NCBI GenBank assembly: GCA_904502155.1
Contig: CAJGDV010000056.1
Span: 1-7,562, forward strand
Direction: 5' to 3'
DNA: 7,562 nucleotides
From: an uncultured Bacilli bacterium
Lineage (GTDB): Bacteria; Bacillota_I; Bacilli_A; RF39; UBA660
Under the pieces are notes generated by a model. The model saw only the letters and a list, made by a program, of their open reading frames with translations, was not told where the DNA came from and searched no databases. Shown here one piece after another: positions 1 through 6,002 of this stretch. The position numbers were made by a program, and so were the translations under genes. Each line of letters begins with the position of its first letter. Position 1 is the stretch's first letter.

Positions 1-336
1 AGTAAAGATCCTTCAAAAGTTGATAGATCTGCAGCTTATTATGCTAGATATGTAGCAAAAAATATTGTTGCACATCAATTAGCAGAAAGATGTGAAATTC
101 AAGTTTCATATGCAATCGGTAAAGCAGAACCAATTTCTATCTTAATTGATACTTTTAATACTGAAAAAGTTTCTTTAGATAAAATTTATGATTTTGTGAA
201 CAGTAAATTTAGTTTTTCTGTTCCTAATATAATTAAAGAATTAGATTTATTAAATGTTAAATATTATGATGTTGCTGCCTATGGGCATTTTGGAAGAAAT
301 GAGTTAAATCTTCCATGGGAAAAAATAGTTGCTTAA
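1..336 (+). CDS. metK: S-adenosylmethionine synthetase, C-terminal part (5' truncated by window edge)
   Basis: This is the last 111 codons of methionine adenosyltransferase, the cytosolic enzyme that makes S-adenosylmethionine from ATP and methionine. The frame is open from base 1 and ends at TAA 334-336. The visible part holds the conserved DRSAAYYARYVAKNIVA stretch, the AxxCEIQVSYAIGKAEPISI strand segment and the YGHFGRNE tail typical of the C-terminal MetK domain. The family is usually about 390 residues, so roughly the last quarter to third is present and the start lies outside the window. No frame break is visible, so the truncation is caused by the window edge. The stop codon lies inside the terminator hairpin that follows, so this is probably the last gene of its transcript. 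Confidence 0.96.
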   Translation, partial: SKDPSKVDRSAAYYARYVAKNIVAHQLAERCEIQVSYAIGKAEPISILIDTFNTEKVSLDKIYDFVNSKFSFSVPNIIKELDLLNVKYYDVAAYGHFGRNELNLPWEKIVA

Positions 337-348
337 CTATTTTTTTTT
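320..348 (+). terminator. Intrinsic terminator of metK, overlapping its stop codon
   Basis: Bases 320-330 (AAAAAATAGTT) pair with 335-345 (AACTATTTTTT) around the 4-base loop GCTT, and the T-run continues to 348. The TAA stop at 334-336 sits across the loop and stem. The stem is AT-rich but perfectly paired for 11 bp. Confidence 0.8.
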
Positions 349-357
349 ATAAATAAA

Positions 358-366
358 TGTTATAAT
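358..366 (+). promoter_or_regulatory. Extended -10 promoter for the 678-residue gene
   Basis: TGT-TATAAT is a perfect extended -10 (TGn plus TATAAT at 361-366). No good -35 is present at 16-18 bases upstream, where the metK terminator T-run lies. The predicted transcript start is near 373, only about 9 bases before the GTG start and right at the Shine-Dalgarno site. Confidence 0.65.
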
Positions 367-381
367 TAAAATGGTGGTAGT

Positions 382-2418
382 GTGACTAATAAAGAATATA
401 TAGAAAATAAAATTGAAGATTTAAATAAAAAAAATAAAAATATTTTAAAATTAGACGAAATTAATAAAATTAAAATTATTTCTGAAGAAAAAAAACTTAC
501 AAAAAAAGAAATAGATGTTTTATTTGAAGAAACAATAAAAAATCATTTTTATTTAGAAAACAAAAAAAATGAATACAACAAAAACAAAAATATAGCATTT
601 GACATTATTGAAAAAGATAAACAAAATATAAAAATAAAACTCGGTAAAAATGAAAAAGCAATATTAAAATCTTTTAAACCAGCATATTTATTAGATTTAG
701 AAGTAACATATAACAAAATAGCTAAAATTTTTAATATAGATGTTATAACTTCAAAAAGAATTAGATATGATAACAAAAATTATTTATTAGTTTTAAAAGA
801 CGATGATGAAATTACCTTAATGAGTGAATTAATTAAAATAGATACAAAAAAAATCAAAGAATCAGATGAAATTTTAAGAGTTATTCAAAAACCATTAGAA
901 CTTGAATATTCAGATAAATTCAAAAAAGATTATTTAATAATGATAATTTATAATTTTTTAATAGGAAATGATAATATTAATACTAATACATATGGATTAT
1001 TAGAAAATAAAACTTTAGCACCTTTATTTTCTTTAGTATATGATGAAAGTATTAAAGGTTTATATGAGGATGAATTATTAATTAATAATTGTATTGCACC
1101 AAAAAAACTCGTATTAAATTGTTTATTTGAAAATTATTATGATGAAATTAGTAAATTTTTATATGATAATTTAAATGAAAAAAAATTAGAAAAAGCATTT
1201 AGTATAATTGATTTAGAAGTAGAACAAAAAGAAGCAAAATTAAGAAAAGAACAATTAAAAGAAAATTTTGAACTATTAAAACAAATGAATAATAGTAAAT
1301 TAATAGAATTATATAATTCATATGGAATAAATGATTCAGAATCATTAATTAAGTATTTAAGAAAAAACATTGAATTTGGGGTAAATGTTAAAATAAATGA
1401 TGAAATGGTTAAAATTCCTTTCGGGGCATTAGAATCTACTGAAGGAAAAAACAATATTAAAATCACATATGATAATCCTGAAATAATCGCATTTTTAAAT
1501 AAATATTATTTAAAAAATAAAGAAGAAATAAATCCATTAGGTCTAGATGTAACTCAAATGCTAAAGAATATTTCAGCATCAACAGATATTATAAATAAAT
1601 ACTATGTAATCAATTATCCACATGATATGTTTAAAAATGAAGTAGGAAATAGTATTGAACAAATGGAATTTATGGCATTATTTTTCGAAGTAATGGGAAT
1701 GCCAGTAAAAAGATATGCCTTAAGTCAAATAACTGATTATAATGGAAAAATCATATTTAATGATACACATTATTTTATGTGTTTTAACGAAAATGGGATT
1801 TGGAAATGGCCAGAAAATGCTTTAACAGACTTTAGAGGTATATATGAATATAATAGTCTTGAAGCGTTTATAGATATTGCTGTTTCAAAAATGATTTATA
1901 ATAAAGAACTAAATCCTGAAAAACAATTAGATGAAAAAAAATATGTTTTAAAAGAATTACCAAGAATAGATACTAATTTATCACTTGAAGAAATAAATGA
2001 TATATTAAGAAAAGCAAGCAATATAGATATTAAAAATGCTTTATATTTATATAAATGTGAAAATGAACTTAGAAAAAATATTTTAGATGGCGAGTTAAAA
2101 GTTTTTTATAAAAATGATATTTATAAAGAAATAAAACCTGAAGAAGTTCCTGATCAAAATGAATACAAAGCAGAATTTATAAAATTATTATCTGAAAATA
2201 TAATGAATATCGTTTATAAGGATAAATATTCTATAAATGATTTTTACGTATTAAATCGCGAAGGAAAATTAGAACTAAGTAATAAAAAACATGAAATTGT
2301 TTTAGTAAATAATAATATTGAAGAAGATAATGATGAACCAGATAAAAAATATAATTTAATTTTTGTACTATTAATTGTATTAATAATTTTTATACTGTGG
2401 ATAACTTTTCTAAGATAA
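382..2418 (+). CDS. Tail-anchored protein with degenerate HipA/CtkA-like kinase and transglutaminase-like domains
   Basis: A 678-residue Lys/Asn/Glu-rich protein. The GTG start is supported by GGTGGTAGT directly before it, which aligns with the AGGTGATAAT-ATG start sites of neighbouring genes. Residues 85-265 resemble a HipA/CtkA-type kinase: AILKS (K96, possible ATP-binding lysine), E107 in LEVTYNKIAKIFNI, then G195-N-D-N-I-N-T-N-T-Y-G205 spaced like GNxDRHxxNxG, and APLFS (213-217) in place of PLFD. Residues 262-300 look coiled-coil. Residues 405-505 resemble a transglutaminase-like fold: GNSIEQME (422-429) where related proteins have a Cys, DTHYF with H463, and WKWPENALTDFRGIYEYNSLE. Residues 658-676 form one hydrophobic helix at the extreme C-terminus after an acidic linker, suggesting a tail anchor with a cytosolic body. 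The presumed catalytic Asp residues (N198, S217) and Cys (S424) are replaced, so enzyme activity is doubtful. Fold assignments are pattern-based inference; the reading frame is certain. Function is unknown. Confidence 0.6.
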   Translation: MTNKEYIENKIEDLNKKNKNILKLDEINKIKIISEEKKLTKKEIDVLFEETIKNHFYLENKKNEYNKNKNIAFDIIEKDKQNIKIKLGKNEKAILKSFKPAYLLDLEVTYNKIAKIFNIDVITSKRIRYDNKNYLLVLKDDDEITLMSELIKIDTKKIKESDEILRVIQKPLELEYSDKFKKDYLIMIIYNFLIGNDNINTNTYGLLENKTLAPLFSLVYDESIKGLYEDELLINNCIAPKKLVLNCLFENYYDEISKFLYDNLNEKKLEKAFSIIDLEVEQKEAKLRKEQLKENFELLKQMNNSKLIELYNSYGINDSESLIKYLRKNIEFGVNVKINDEMVKIPFGALESTEGKNNIKITYDNPEIIAFLNKYYLKNKEEINPLGLDVTQMLKNISASTDIINKYYVINYPHDMFKNEVGNSIEQMEFMALFFEVMGMPVKRYALSQITDYNGKIIFNDTHYFMCFNENGIWKWPENALTDFRGIYEYNSLEAFIDIAVSKMIYNKELNPEKQLDEKKYVLKELPRIDTNLSLEEINDILRKASNIDIKNALYLYKCENELRKNILDGELKVFYKNDIYKEIKPEEVPDQNEYKAEFIKLLSENIMNIVYKDKYSINDFYVLNREGKLELSNKKHEIVLVNNNIEEDNDEPDKKYNLIFVLLIVLIIFILWITFLR

Positions 2419-2422
2419 TATT

Positions 2423-2464
2423 AAAAATAGTTTTTCATTAAAAAAATGTGGAAAACTATTTTTT
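2423..2464 (+). terminator. Intrinsic terminator after the 678-residue gene
   Basis: Bases 2423-2434 (AAAAATAGTTTT) pair with 2452-2463 (AAAACTATTTTT), with an inner CAT/ATG pairing (2436-2438 with 2446-2448), followed by a T-run. It starts 4 bases after the stop. The ends of both arms match those of the metK terminator (AAAAATAGTT and AACTATTTTT). Confidence 0.75.
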
Positions 2465-2506
2465 GTTTGATACTTTACATTTTTTTTCGATTTTCTTACT
2501 TACTTA

Positions 2507-2535
2507 TTGAAAAAATAATATGTCAATGATAAAAT
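2507..2535 (+). promoter_or_regulatory. Promoter of the HTH gene: TTGAAA-N17-TGA-TAAAAT type
   Basis: TTGAAA at 2507-2512, a 17-base spacer and TAAAAT at 2530-2535, preceded by TGA (2527-2529) as an extended -10. This is one of the best-formed promoters in the window. The start is predicted near 2542, at the AGGTG Shine-Dalgarno site, giving a leader of about 10 bases. A TATAAT at 2536-2541 also exists but has a 23-base spacing from TTGAAA and would put +1 inside the ribosome site. Confidence 0.75.
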
Positions 2536-2551
2536 TATAATAGGTGATACT

Positions 2552-2884
2552 ATGAAAAAGGATAAAGAAGAGGCAATAAAACTAATTAAAAAAAAGATAA
2601 ATAATGAAACATATTTATCATATGATGAAATATCAATAATTACAGGATATCATACAAAATATTTATTTAAATTAAAAAAGGAAATTGAAAATGGAACCAT
2701 ATCTTTAGTTCATGGTAACAAAAATAAAAAACCACATAATGCATTGACTGATGATGAAATTGAAAAAATCAGAAATTTATATGCTAGATCATCAGCATCC
2801 ATAAGAAAGTTTTGTAAATTTTATGGTAAACATAGTTATTCATGTATTTATAATATAGTTCATGATGTAGAAAAAAAAGTGTAA
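2552..2884 (+). CDS. Small double helix-turn-helix protein, resembling the DNA-binding part of an ISNCY-type transposase
   Basis: A basic 110-residue protein. Residues 21-42 (YLSYDEISIITGYHTKYLFK) form a first helix-turn-helix. The linker ISLVHGNKNKKPHNALTDDE (50-69) closely follows the LVHGNxGRxPxxxL signature found between the two HTH modules of ISNCY-like and related transposases. Residues 66-104 form a second HTH ending in SYSCIYNIV, like the family's 'iSYstVxrl'. It stops where the DDE catalytic domain would begin; full transposases of this kind are about 400 or more residues. ATG 2552 follows TAGGTGATAC. It has its own strong promoter and a terminator overlapping its stop, and no inverted repeats or catalytic remnants are visible nearby. 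It may therefore be a domesticated DNA-binding protein (regulator or nucleoid-type) instead of a decaying fragment; that is inference. Confidence 0.75.
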   Translation: MKKDKEEAIKLIKKKINNETYLSYDEISIITGYHTKYLFKLKKEIENGTISLVHGNKNKKPHNALTDDEIEKIRNLYARSSASIRKFCKFYGKHSYSCIYNIVHDVEKKV

Positions 2885-2895
2885 CAACTTTTTTT
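2872..2895 (+). terminator. A/T-rich intrinsic terminator overlapping the HTH gene stop
   Basis: Bases 2872-2880 (AAAAAAAGT) pair with 2887-2895 (ACTTTTTTT) around the loop GTAACA, which contains most of the stop codon TAA (2882-2884). The stem has a single G-C pair, so it may be leaky into the next gene, for which only a poor -10 (TATATC 2906-2911) is visible. Confidence 0.5.
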
Positions 2896-2926
2896 ATTTT
2901 TAGCATATATCTTACTAGGTGATAAT

Positions 2927-3700
2927 ATGCTTAATTTTATAAAAGGTATTTTAATAGGAATTGGAAAAATTATTCCAGGAGTAAGCGGAAGTTTAATAGC
3001 TATTTCATTTGGAATATATGAAAGAGTTTTAAACGATCTTTCTAAATTACATAAATTAGATAAAAAAGAATATAAATTTTTAATAGAAATAGGACTAGGT
3101 ATATCAACATCAATTGTATTATTTAGTAAATTAATTTTGTTTTTATTAAAAAATTACTATTTTTATACTATATTTTTATTTTTAGGTTTAATAATTGGAG
3201 GAATTATACCAATCTTTAATAAGATGAAAAAAGCAACCAGTTTTAAACTAATATTTATATTTATATTTCCAATTTTTATTTTATATCTTTTTAGTATTTC
3301 AAATATAAAATTTAAATTATCATTAAATTATACTAATATTTTTTTCATTGGCATTTTAGAATCTCTAACGATGATAATACCTGGAATAAGTGGAACAGCA
3401 ATACTAATGTCATTAGGTATTTATGAAGATTTATTATTATTACTTTCATCATTTCAAAATATTGGTTTAATAGCTTTATTTATAATTGGTGTTGGTATTG
3501 GGATGATAGGATTGTCAAAAATCTTAGCGTATTTTATAGAGAAAAAAGAATATGAATTTTATTATTTCATTTTTAGTTTAACTATAATATCAATATTAAT
3601 TATTATAAGTAAAACATTATATATTACATATACATTTAAAATGCTTCTTATTGGCTTACTATTATTTTTACTTGGCTATTATATATCTAAAAAATTATGA
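2927..3700 (+). CDS. popT: DUF368/PopT-family undecaprenyl-phosphate translocase
   Basis: A 257-residue polytopic membrane protein of the DUF368 family. Members (PopT) are reported to flip undecaprenyl phosphate from the outer to the inner face of the cytoplasmic membrane, recycling the lipid carrier for peptidoglycan and other surface polymers. The sequence shows the family's internal duplication: GKIIPGVSGSLIAISFGIYE (residues 13-32) and TMIIPGISGTAILMSLGIYE (148-167), each a re-entrant-type loop with the IPGxSG core. Further hydrophobic segments lie near 52-75, 78-96, 107-124, 136-150, 177-203, 211-228 and 235-254. Length is near the usual 260-300. ATG 2927 follows TAGGTGATAAT. A paralogous carrier of the DedA class would look different, so the assignment is firm at family level. 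Its TGA stop doubles as part of the next gene's promoter, and no terminator separates it from the SGNH gene, so both are probably co-transcribed in part. Confidence 0.88.
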   Translation: MLNFIKGILIGIGKIIPGVSGSLIAISFGIYERVLNDLSKLHKLDKKEYKFLIEIGLGISTSIVLFSKLILFLLKNYYFYTIFLFLGLIIGGIIPIFNKMKKATSFKLIFIFIFPIFILYLFSISNIKFKLSLNYTNIFFIGILESLTMIIPGISGTAILMSLGIYEDLLLLLSSFQNIGLIALFIIGVGIGMIGLSKILAYFIEKKEYEFYYFIFSLTIISILIIISKTLYITYTFKMLLIGLLLFLLGYYISKKL

Positions 3701-3706
3701 TATAAT
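3698..3706 (+). promoter_or_regulatory. Extended -10 promoter of the SGNH gene, overlapping the popT stop codon
   Basis: TGA-TATAAT: the TGA stop codon of the upstream gene (3698-3700) serves as the TGn element and is followed by a consensus TATAAT at 3701-3706. No convincing -35 is seen at 17 bases. The start is predicted near 3713, the first base of the AGGTGAT site, giving a leader of about 10 bases. Confidence 0.65.
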
Positions 3707-3722
3707 AAAAATAGGTGATAAT

Positions 3723-4931
3723 ATGGTAAAAACAAAAAAATTAAAAAAGAAAAATATTATTATAGCAGCAATAGCTGCAGTACTAATAACAATTATTTTA
3801 ATACTAATATTTAGAAATCCATTAGAAGTTTCATTAAAAATTAAACAATTAAATATTGGTGAACCATTTAAAGGACAATTTATTGCATCATTTAATAATA
3901 AAGATGTTACAAAAGATGTTAGGTTCACTTCAAATATTGAACCAAAGAAAAAAGGAATTTATAAAATTACTTTTACTTATAAAAGATATAAAAGAGTAAT
4001 GAAAATTGAGGTTACCGATCTTGGAAAACCAGAAATTACACTTGTAGATGGTGATACAATAACATTGCCAATTAATGAAAAATATGAAGAACCAGGTTTT
4101 ACTGCAATAGATAATTATGATGGTGATTTAACAAAAAAAGTTAAAATTGAAGGTAATGTTGATCATACCAAAGCTGGAAGATATACATTAAAATATAGTG
4201 TAACTGATGAACATGGAAATACTCAATTAGTAAAAAGATTTATTGAAGTATCTGATAAATCTCCTGAAACAATGAATATAAGAGAATTTAGTTTAAGTGG
4301 TTATTTTAAAAATACAATTTTAAAGGAAACAAAAAATGGTGGAGAAAAGTATAGTGATCAATTTACATATATAGGTGATTCAACAGCCCTTTATTATGTA
4401 ATGAACAAAGTTATTTCAGGAAAACAATTATGGCATCGTGAAGGTGTAGATTTAAATAGTATTTTTAGTAAATCAATATATATTAATCATAGTGATTCAA
4501 ATAAAACATTATTAGATGCTTACAAAGAAAAAAAACCATCACATGTTTTACTTATGTTAGGAACAAACAGCGTTGCTACAATGGATACAAATTATTTTAT
4601 AGCGCAATATAAAAAATTATTACAGGATATGATTAATTATAATCCTGAAGGTGTTATAATTGTTCAATCAATATTTCCAGTTGCAAAAGAATATGATGAA
4701 AATAATAAAGCTTTAAATAATAATAAAATTAATAAAATGAATTATAATCTAGCCAAATTATGTGATGAACTTAAAATTCCATTTTTAAACACAGCTGAAA
4801 TATTAAAAGATTCACAAGGACAATTAAGAGAAGGTTTTTATAGAACTAGTTCAAATGAAAAAGGAGTTCATCTAAGTAATGAAGGAAATGAAATAGCAAT
4901 GAAATATTTTAGAGAACATATGAAAGAATAA
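3723..4931 (+). CDS. Membrane-anchored SGNH/GDSL-type hydrolase with tandem Ig-like domains
   Basis: 402 residues from ATG 3723, chosen because TAGGTGATAAT precedes it; an in-frame ATG at 3651 lies inside the upstream gene without a ribosome site. A lysine-rich N-terminus and one hydrophobic helix (11-30) make it a signal-anchor protein with its body outside the cell. Residues 33-98 and 102-177 look like two bacterial Ig-like domains; the second is DUF5011-like (PGFTAIDNYDGDLTKKV, then GRYTLKYSVTDEHGN). The SGNH domain spans about 212-400: block I YIGDS (S220 nucleophile), block III LGTNS (G280, N282), block V GVHLSNEGN (H383). The usual Asp three residues before His is Lys380, with Glu379 beside it. 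Such proteins remove or transfer acyl groups on surface glycans; the substrate is unknown. The pairing with PopT suggests a cell-envelope role. Confidence 0.85.
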   Translation: MVKTKKLKKKNIIIAAIAAVLITIILILIFRNPLEVSLKIKQLNIGEPFKGQFIASFNNKDVTKDVRFTSNIEPKKKGIYKITFTYKRYKRVMKIEVTDLGKPEITLVDGDTITLPINEKYEEPGFTAIDNYDGDLTKKVKIEGNVDHTKAGRYTLKYSVTDEHGNTQLVKRFIEVSDKSPETMNIREFSLSGYFKNTILKETKNGGEKYSDQFTYIGDSTALYYVMNKVISGKQLWHREGVDLNSIFSKSIYINHSDSNKTLLDAYKEKKPSHVLLMLGTNSVATMDTNYFIAQYKKLLQDMINYNPEGVIIVQSIFPVAKEYDENNKALNNNKINKMNYNLAKLCDELKIPFLNTAEILKDSQGQLREGFYRTSSNEKGVHLSNEGNEIAMKYFREHMKE

Positions 4932-4955
4932 TAGAATATTATTATTCTTTTTTTT
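4923..4955 (+). terminator. Intrinsic terminator of the SGNH gene with the stop codon in its stem
   Basis: Bases 4923-4932 (AAAGAATAAT) pair perfectly with 4941-4950 (ATTATTCTTT), extendable by two inner pairs, and the T-run reaches 4955. The stop TAA (4929-4931) is in the left arm. Confidence 0.8.
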
Positions 4956-4956
4956 A

Positions 4957-4962
4957 TATAAT
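4957..4962 (+). promoter_or_regulatory. -10 element for the 90-residue gene
   Basis: A consensus TATAAT 21 bases before the ATG, the same geometry as the promoters at 361 and 3701. There is no TG extension and no clear -35, so it is supported mainly by position after a terminator and by the shared layout. The start is predicted near 4968, at the AGGTGAT site. Confidence 0.5.
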
Positions 4963-4977
4963 TAAATAGGTGATAAA

Positions 4978-5250
4978 ATGAATAGTCCACTTTTTAAAAA
5001 TGAAAATATAAGAGGTAATAATAAATCTTATTGTTATGGAAAGGAAGAAGTAAAAACTAATATTCCAATTGAAACAAAATTAAATGAAATCTTTAAAAAA
5101 ACAAAATATACTTATAAGATAAATACAAAAATAACTTTAAAAGATAAAGTTATTAATGAAAAAATAATTGCTAAAACAAAAGAATATTTGTTAACAATAA
5201 AAAACGAAAAAATTTATGTTAAAGACATTTTAGATATTGAAGAAATTTAA
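4978..5250 (+). CDS. Conserved-looking hypothetical protein, 90 residues
   Basis: I do not recognise this family. The start ATG 4978 is preceded by TAGGTGATAA, one of the clearest ribosome sites here. The protein is hydrophilic, with no signal peptide or membrane segment, so it is probably cytosolic. Residues 1-30 are polar and loop-like with a single cysteine (YCYGKEE). Residues 31-90 alternate hydrophobic and polar positions as in short beta strands: YTYKINTKITLKD, EKIIAKTKEYLLTI, EKIYVKDILDIEEI. This pattern would suit a small SH3-like or Sm-like barrel (the terminal 'I.VKDILDIEE' recalls YolD/Sm-type strands), but that is only a guess from pattern. No terminator follows it, and the next gene's promoter lies inside its 3' end, so it is likely co-transcribed with the lipoprotein gene. 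Confidence 0.65.
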   Translation: MNSPLFKNENIRGNNKSYCYGKEEVKTNIPIETKLNEIFKKTKYTYKINTKITLKDKVINEKIIAKTKEYLLTIKNEKIYVKDILDIEEI

Positions 5251-5265
5251 ATTAAATTGTACAAT
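5237..5265 (+). promoter_or_regulatory. Promoter of the lipoprotein gene, TTGAAG-N17-TACAAT
   Basis: TTGAAG (5237-5242) lies inside the last codons of the 90-residue gene. After a 17-base spacer comes TACAAT (5260-5265), 23 bases before ATG 5283. The start is predicted near 5272, next to the GAGGTG ribosome site. Confidence 0.65.
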
Positions 5266-5282
5266 ATTTACGAGGTGTTATT

Positions 5283-6002
5283 ATGATTAAATTTAAAAAA
5301 ATTAACATAAAAAAATTAGCAGCAATAACTATAGTAGGAGTTGTTTTAATAACAACAGGTTGTTCATCAAAAACAGCAAGTGTAGAAATGAATGAACAAA
5401 AAACAAATGCCGTTTATGAAGAAGTAATTTATGATAACATGCAAGAAGTTAATGTAGATAATAAAGAAAATGATGAAGTATTACAAAAAGAAGAAGATGT
5501 AGTATTTACATCAAACGAGCAAAAAGAAGAATATATAGTTGATTATTTTGAAAATGCTGAAAATAAAATTGATCAAATTTTACAAAGTGATAGTGTTAAA
5601 ACTATAAAAACTGAAAGTAAAGAAGTTTTTGTAACGCTTGTTGATTTTTTATTTTATAATGGTGAAATAAAAGGGATAACATATAATGAATTAAGTGATG
5701 AAACAAAAATTAAACTTTTAGAAATTACTAATAATGTTGATACAAAAATTGAAGCAAAAGTACCTGGATATAAAGATACAATTAAAGATAGTGCTGGTAA
5801 AACTTATAAATATGCTAGAGAAAAAATTTCAGATGGAAAAGATTATTTAGAACAAAAAATAATTTCTGAAATAGGAGAAGAAAAATATAATAATATTATT
5901 AATGATGTAAAAACTGGTACAGATAATGCTATTAATTATAGTAAAGATATTTATGAAACAAGTAAACAAAAATTAAAAAAATGGTATGAAGGATGGAAAT
6001 AA
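5283..6002 (+). CDS. Surface lipoprotein of unknown function, helix-rich C-terminus
   Basis: A 239-residue protein. The start ATG 5283 follows GAGGTGTTATT. A basic N-terminus (KFKKINIKK), a hydrophobic stretch (12-24) and ITTGC with Cys27 form a lipoprotein signal peptide. The -3 residue is Thr, not the usual Leu, but C-S-S after a hydrophobic core is convincing. Mature residues 28-75 are acidic and low-complexity, a typical surface tether. Residues 80-155 are predicted mixed helix (DFLFYNGEIKGITYNELSDETKIKLLEI). Residues 158-239 are repeated amphipathic helical segments (YKDTIKDSAGKTYKYAREK, DYLEQKI, DNAINYSKDIYETSKQKLKKWYEGW), somewhat like apolipoprotein-type or LEA-like helices. I do not recognise a named family. 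It should sit on the outer face of the cytoplasmic membrane. It has its own promoter and terminator. Confidence 0.8.
   Translation: MIKFKKINIKKLAAITIVGVVLITTGCSSKTASVEMNEQKTNAVYEEVIYDNMQEVNVDNKENDEVLQKEEDVVFTSNEQKEEYIVDYFENAENKIDQILQSDSVKTIKTESKEVFVTLVDFLFYNGEIKGITYNELSDETKIKLLEITNNVDTKIEAKVPGYKDTIKDSAGKTYKYAREKISDGKDYLEQKIISEIGEEKYNNIINDVKTGTDNAINYSKDIYETSKQKLKKWYEGWK

Noticed and set aside
549..1466. Open frames on the minus strand opposite the 678-residue gene
   Set aside because: They are rich in Phe/Ile/Leu/Ser, the mirror of Lys/Asn/Glu codons on the plus strand, and have no ribosome sites or recognisable domains.
2536..2541. TATAAT directly before the HTH gene's ribosome site as its -10
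   Set aside because: Spacing from TTGAAA would be 23 bases and the transcript would start inside the Shine-Dalgarno site; the TAAAAT six bases upstream gives 17-base spacing and a TG extension.
3651..3722. In-frame upstream ATG that would lengthen the SGNH protein by 24 residues
   Set aside because: It lies within the popT coding region and has no ribosome site, while ATG 3723 has TAGGTGATAAT directly before it and starts a normal lysine-rich signal anchor.
3698..3722. Use of the Mycoplasma code, in which TGA encodes Trp
   Set aside because: Trp is TGG in every gene with a recognisable Trp, no gene has an in-frame TGA, and the only TGA here sits at the natural end of a DUF368 protein.
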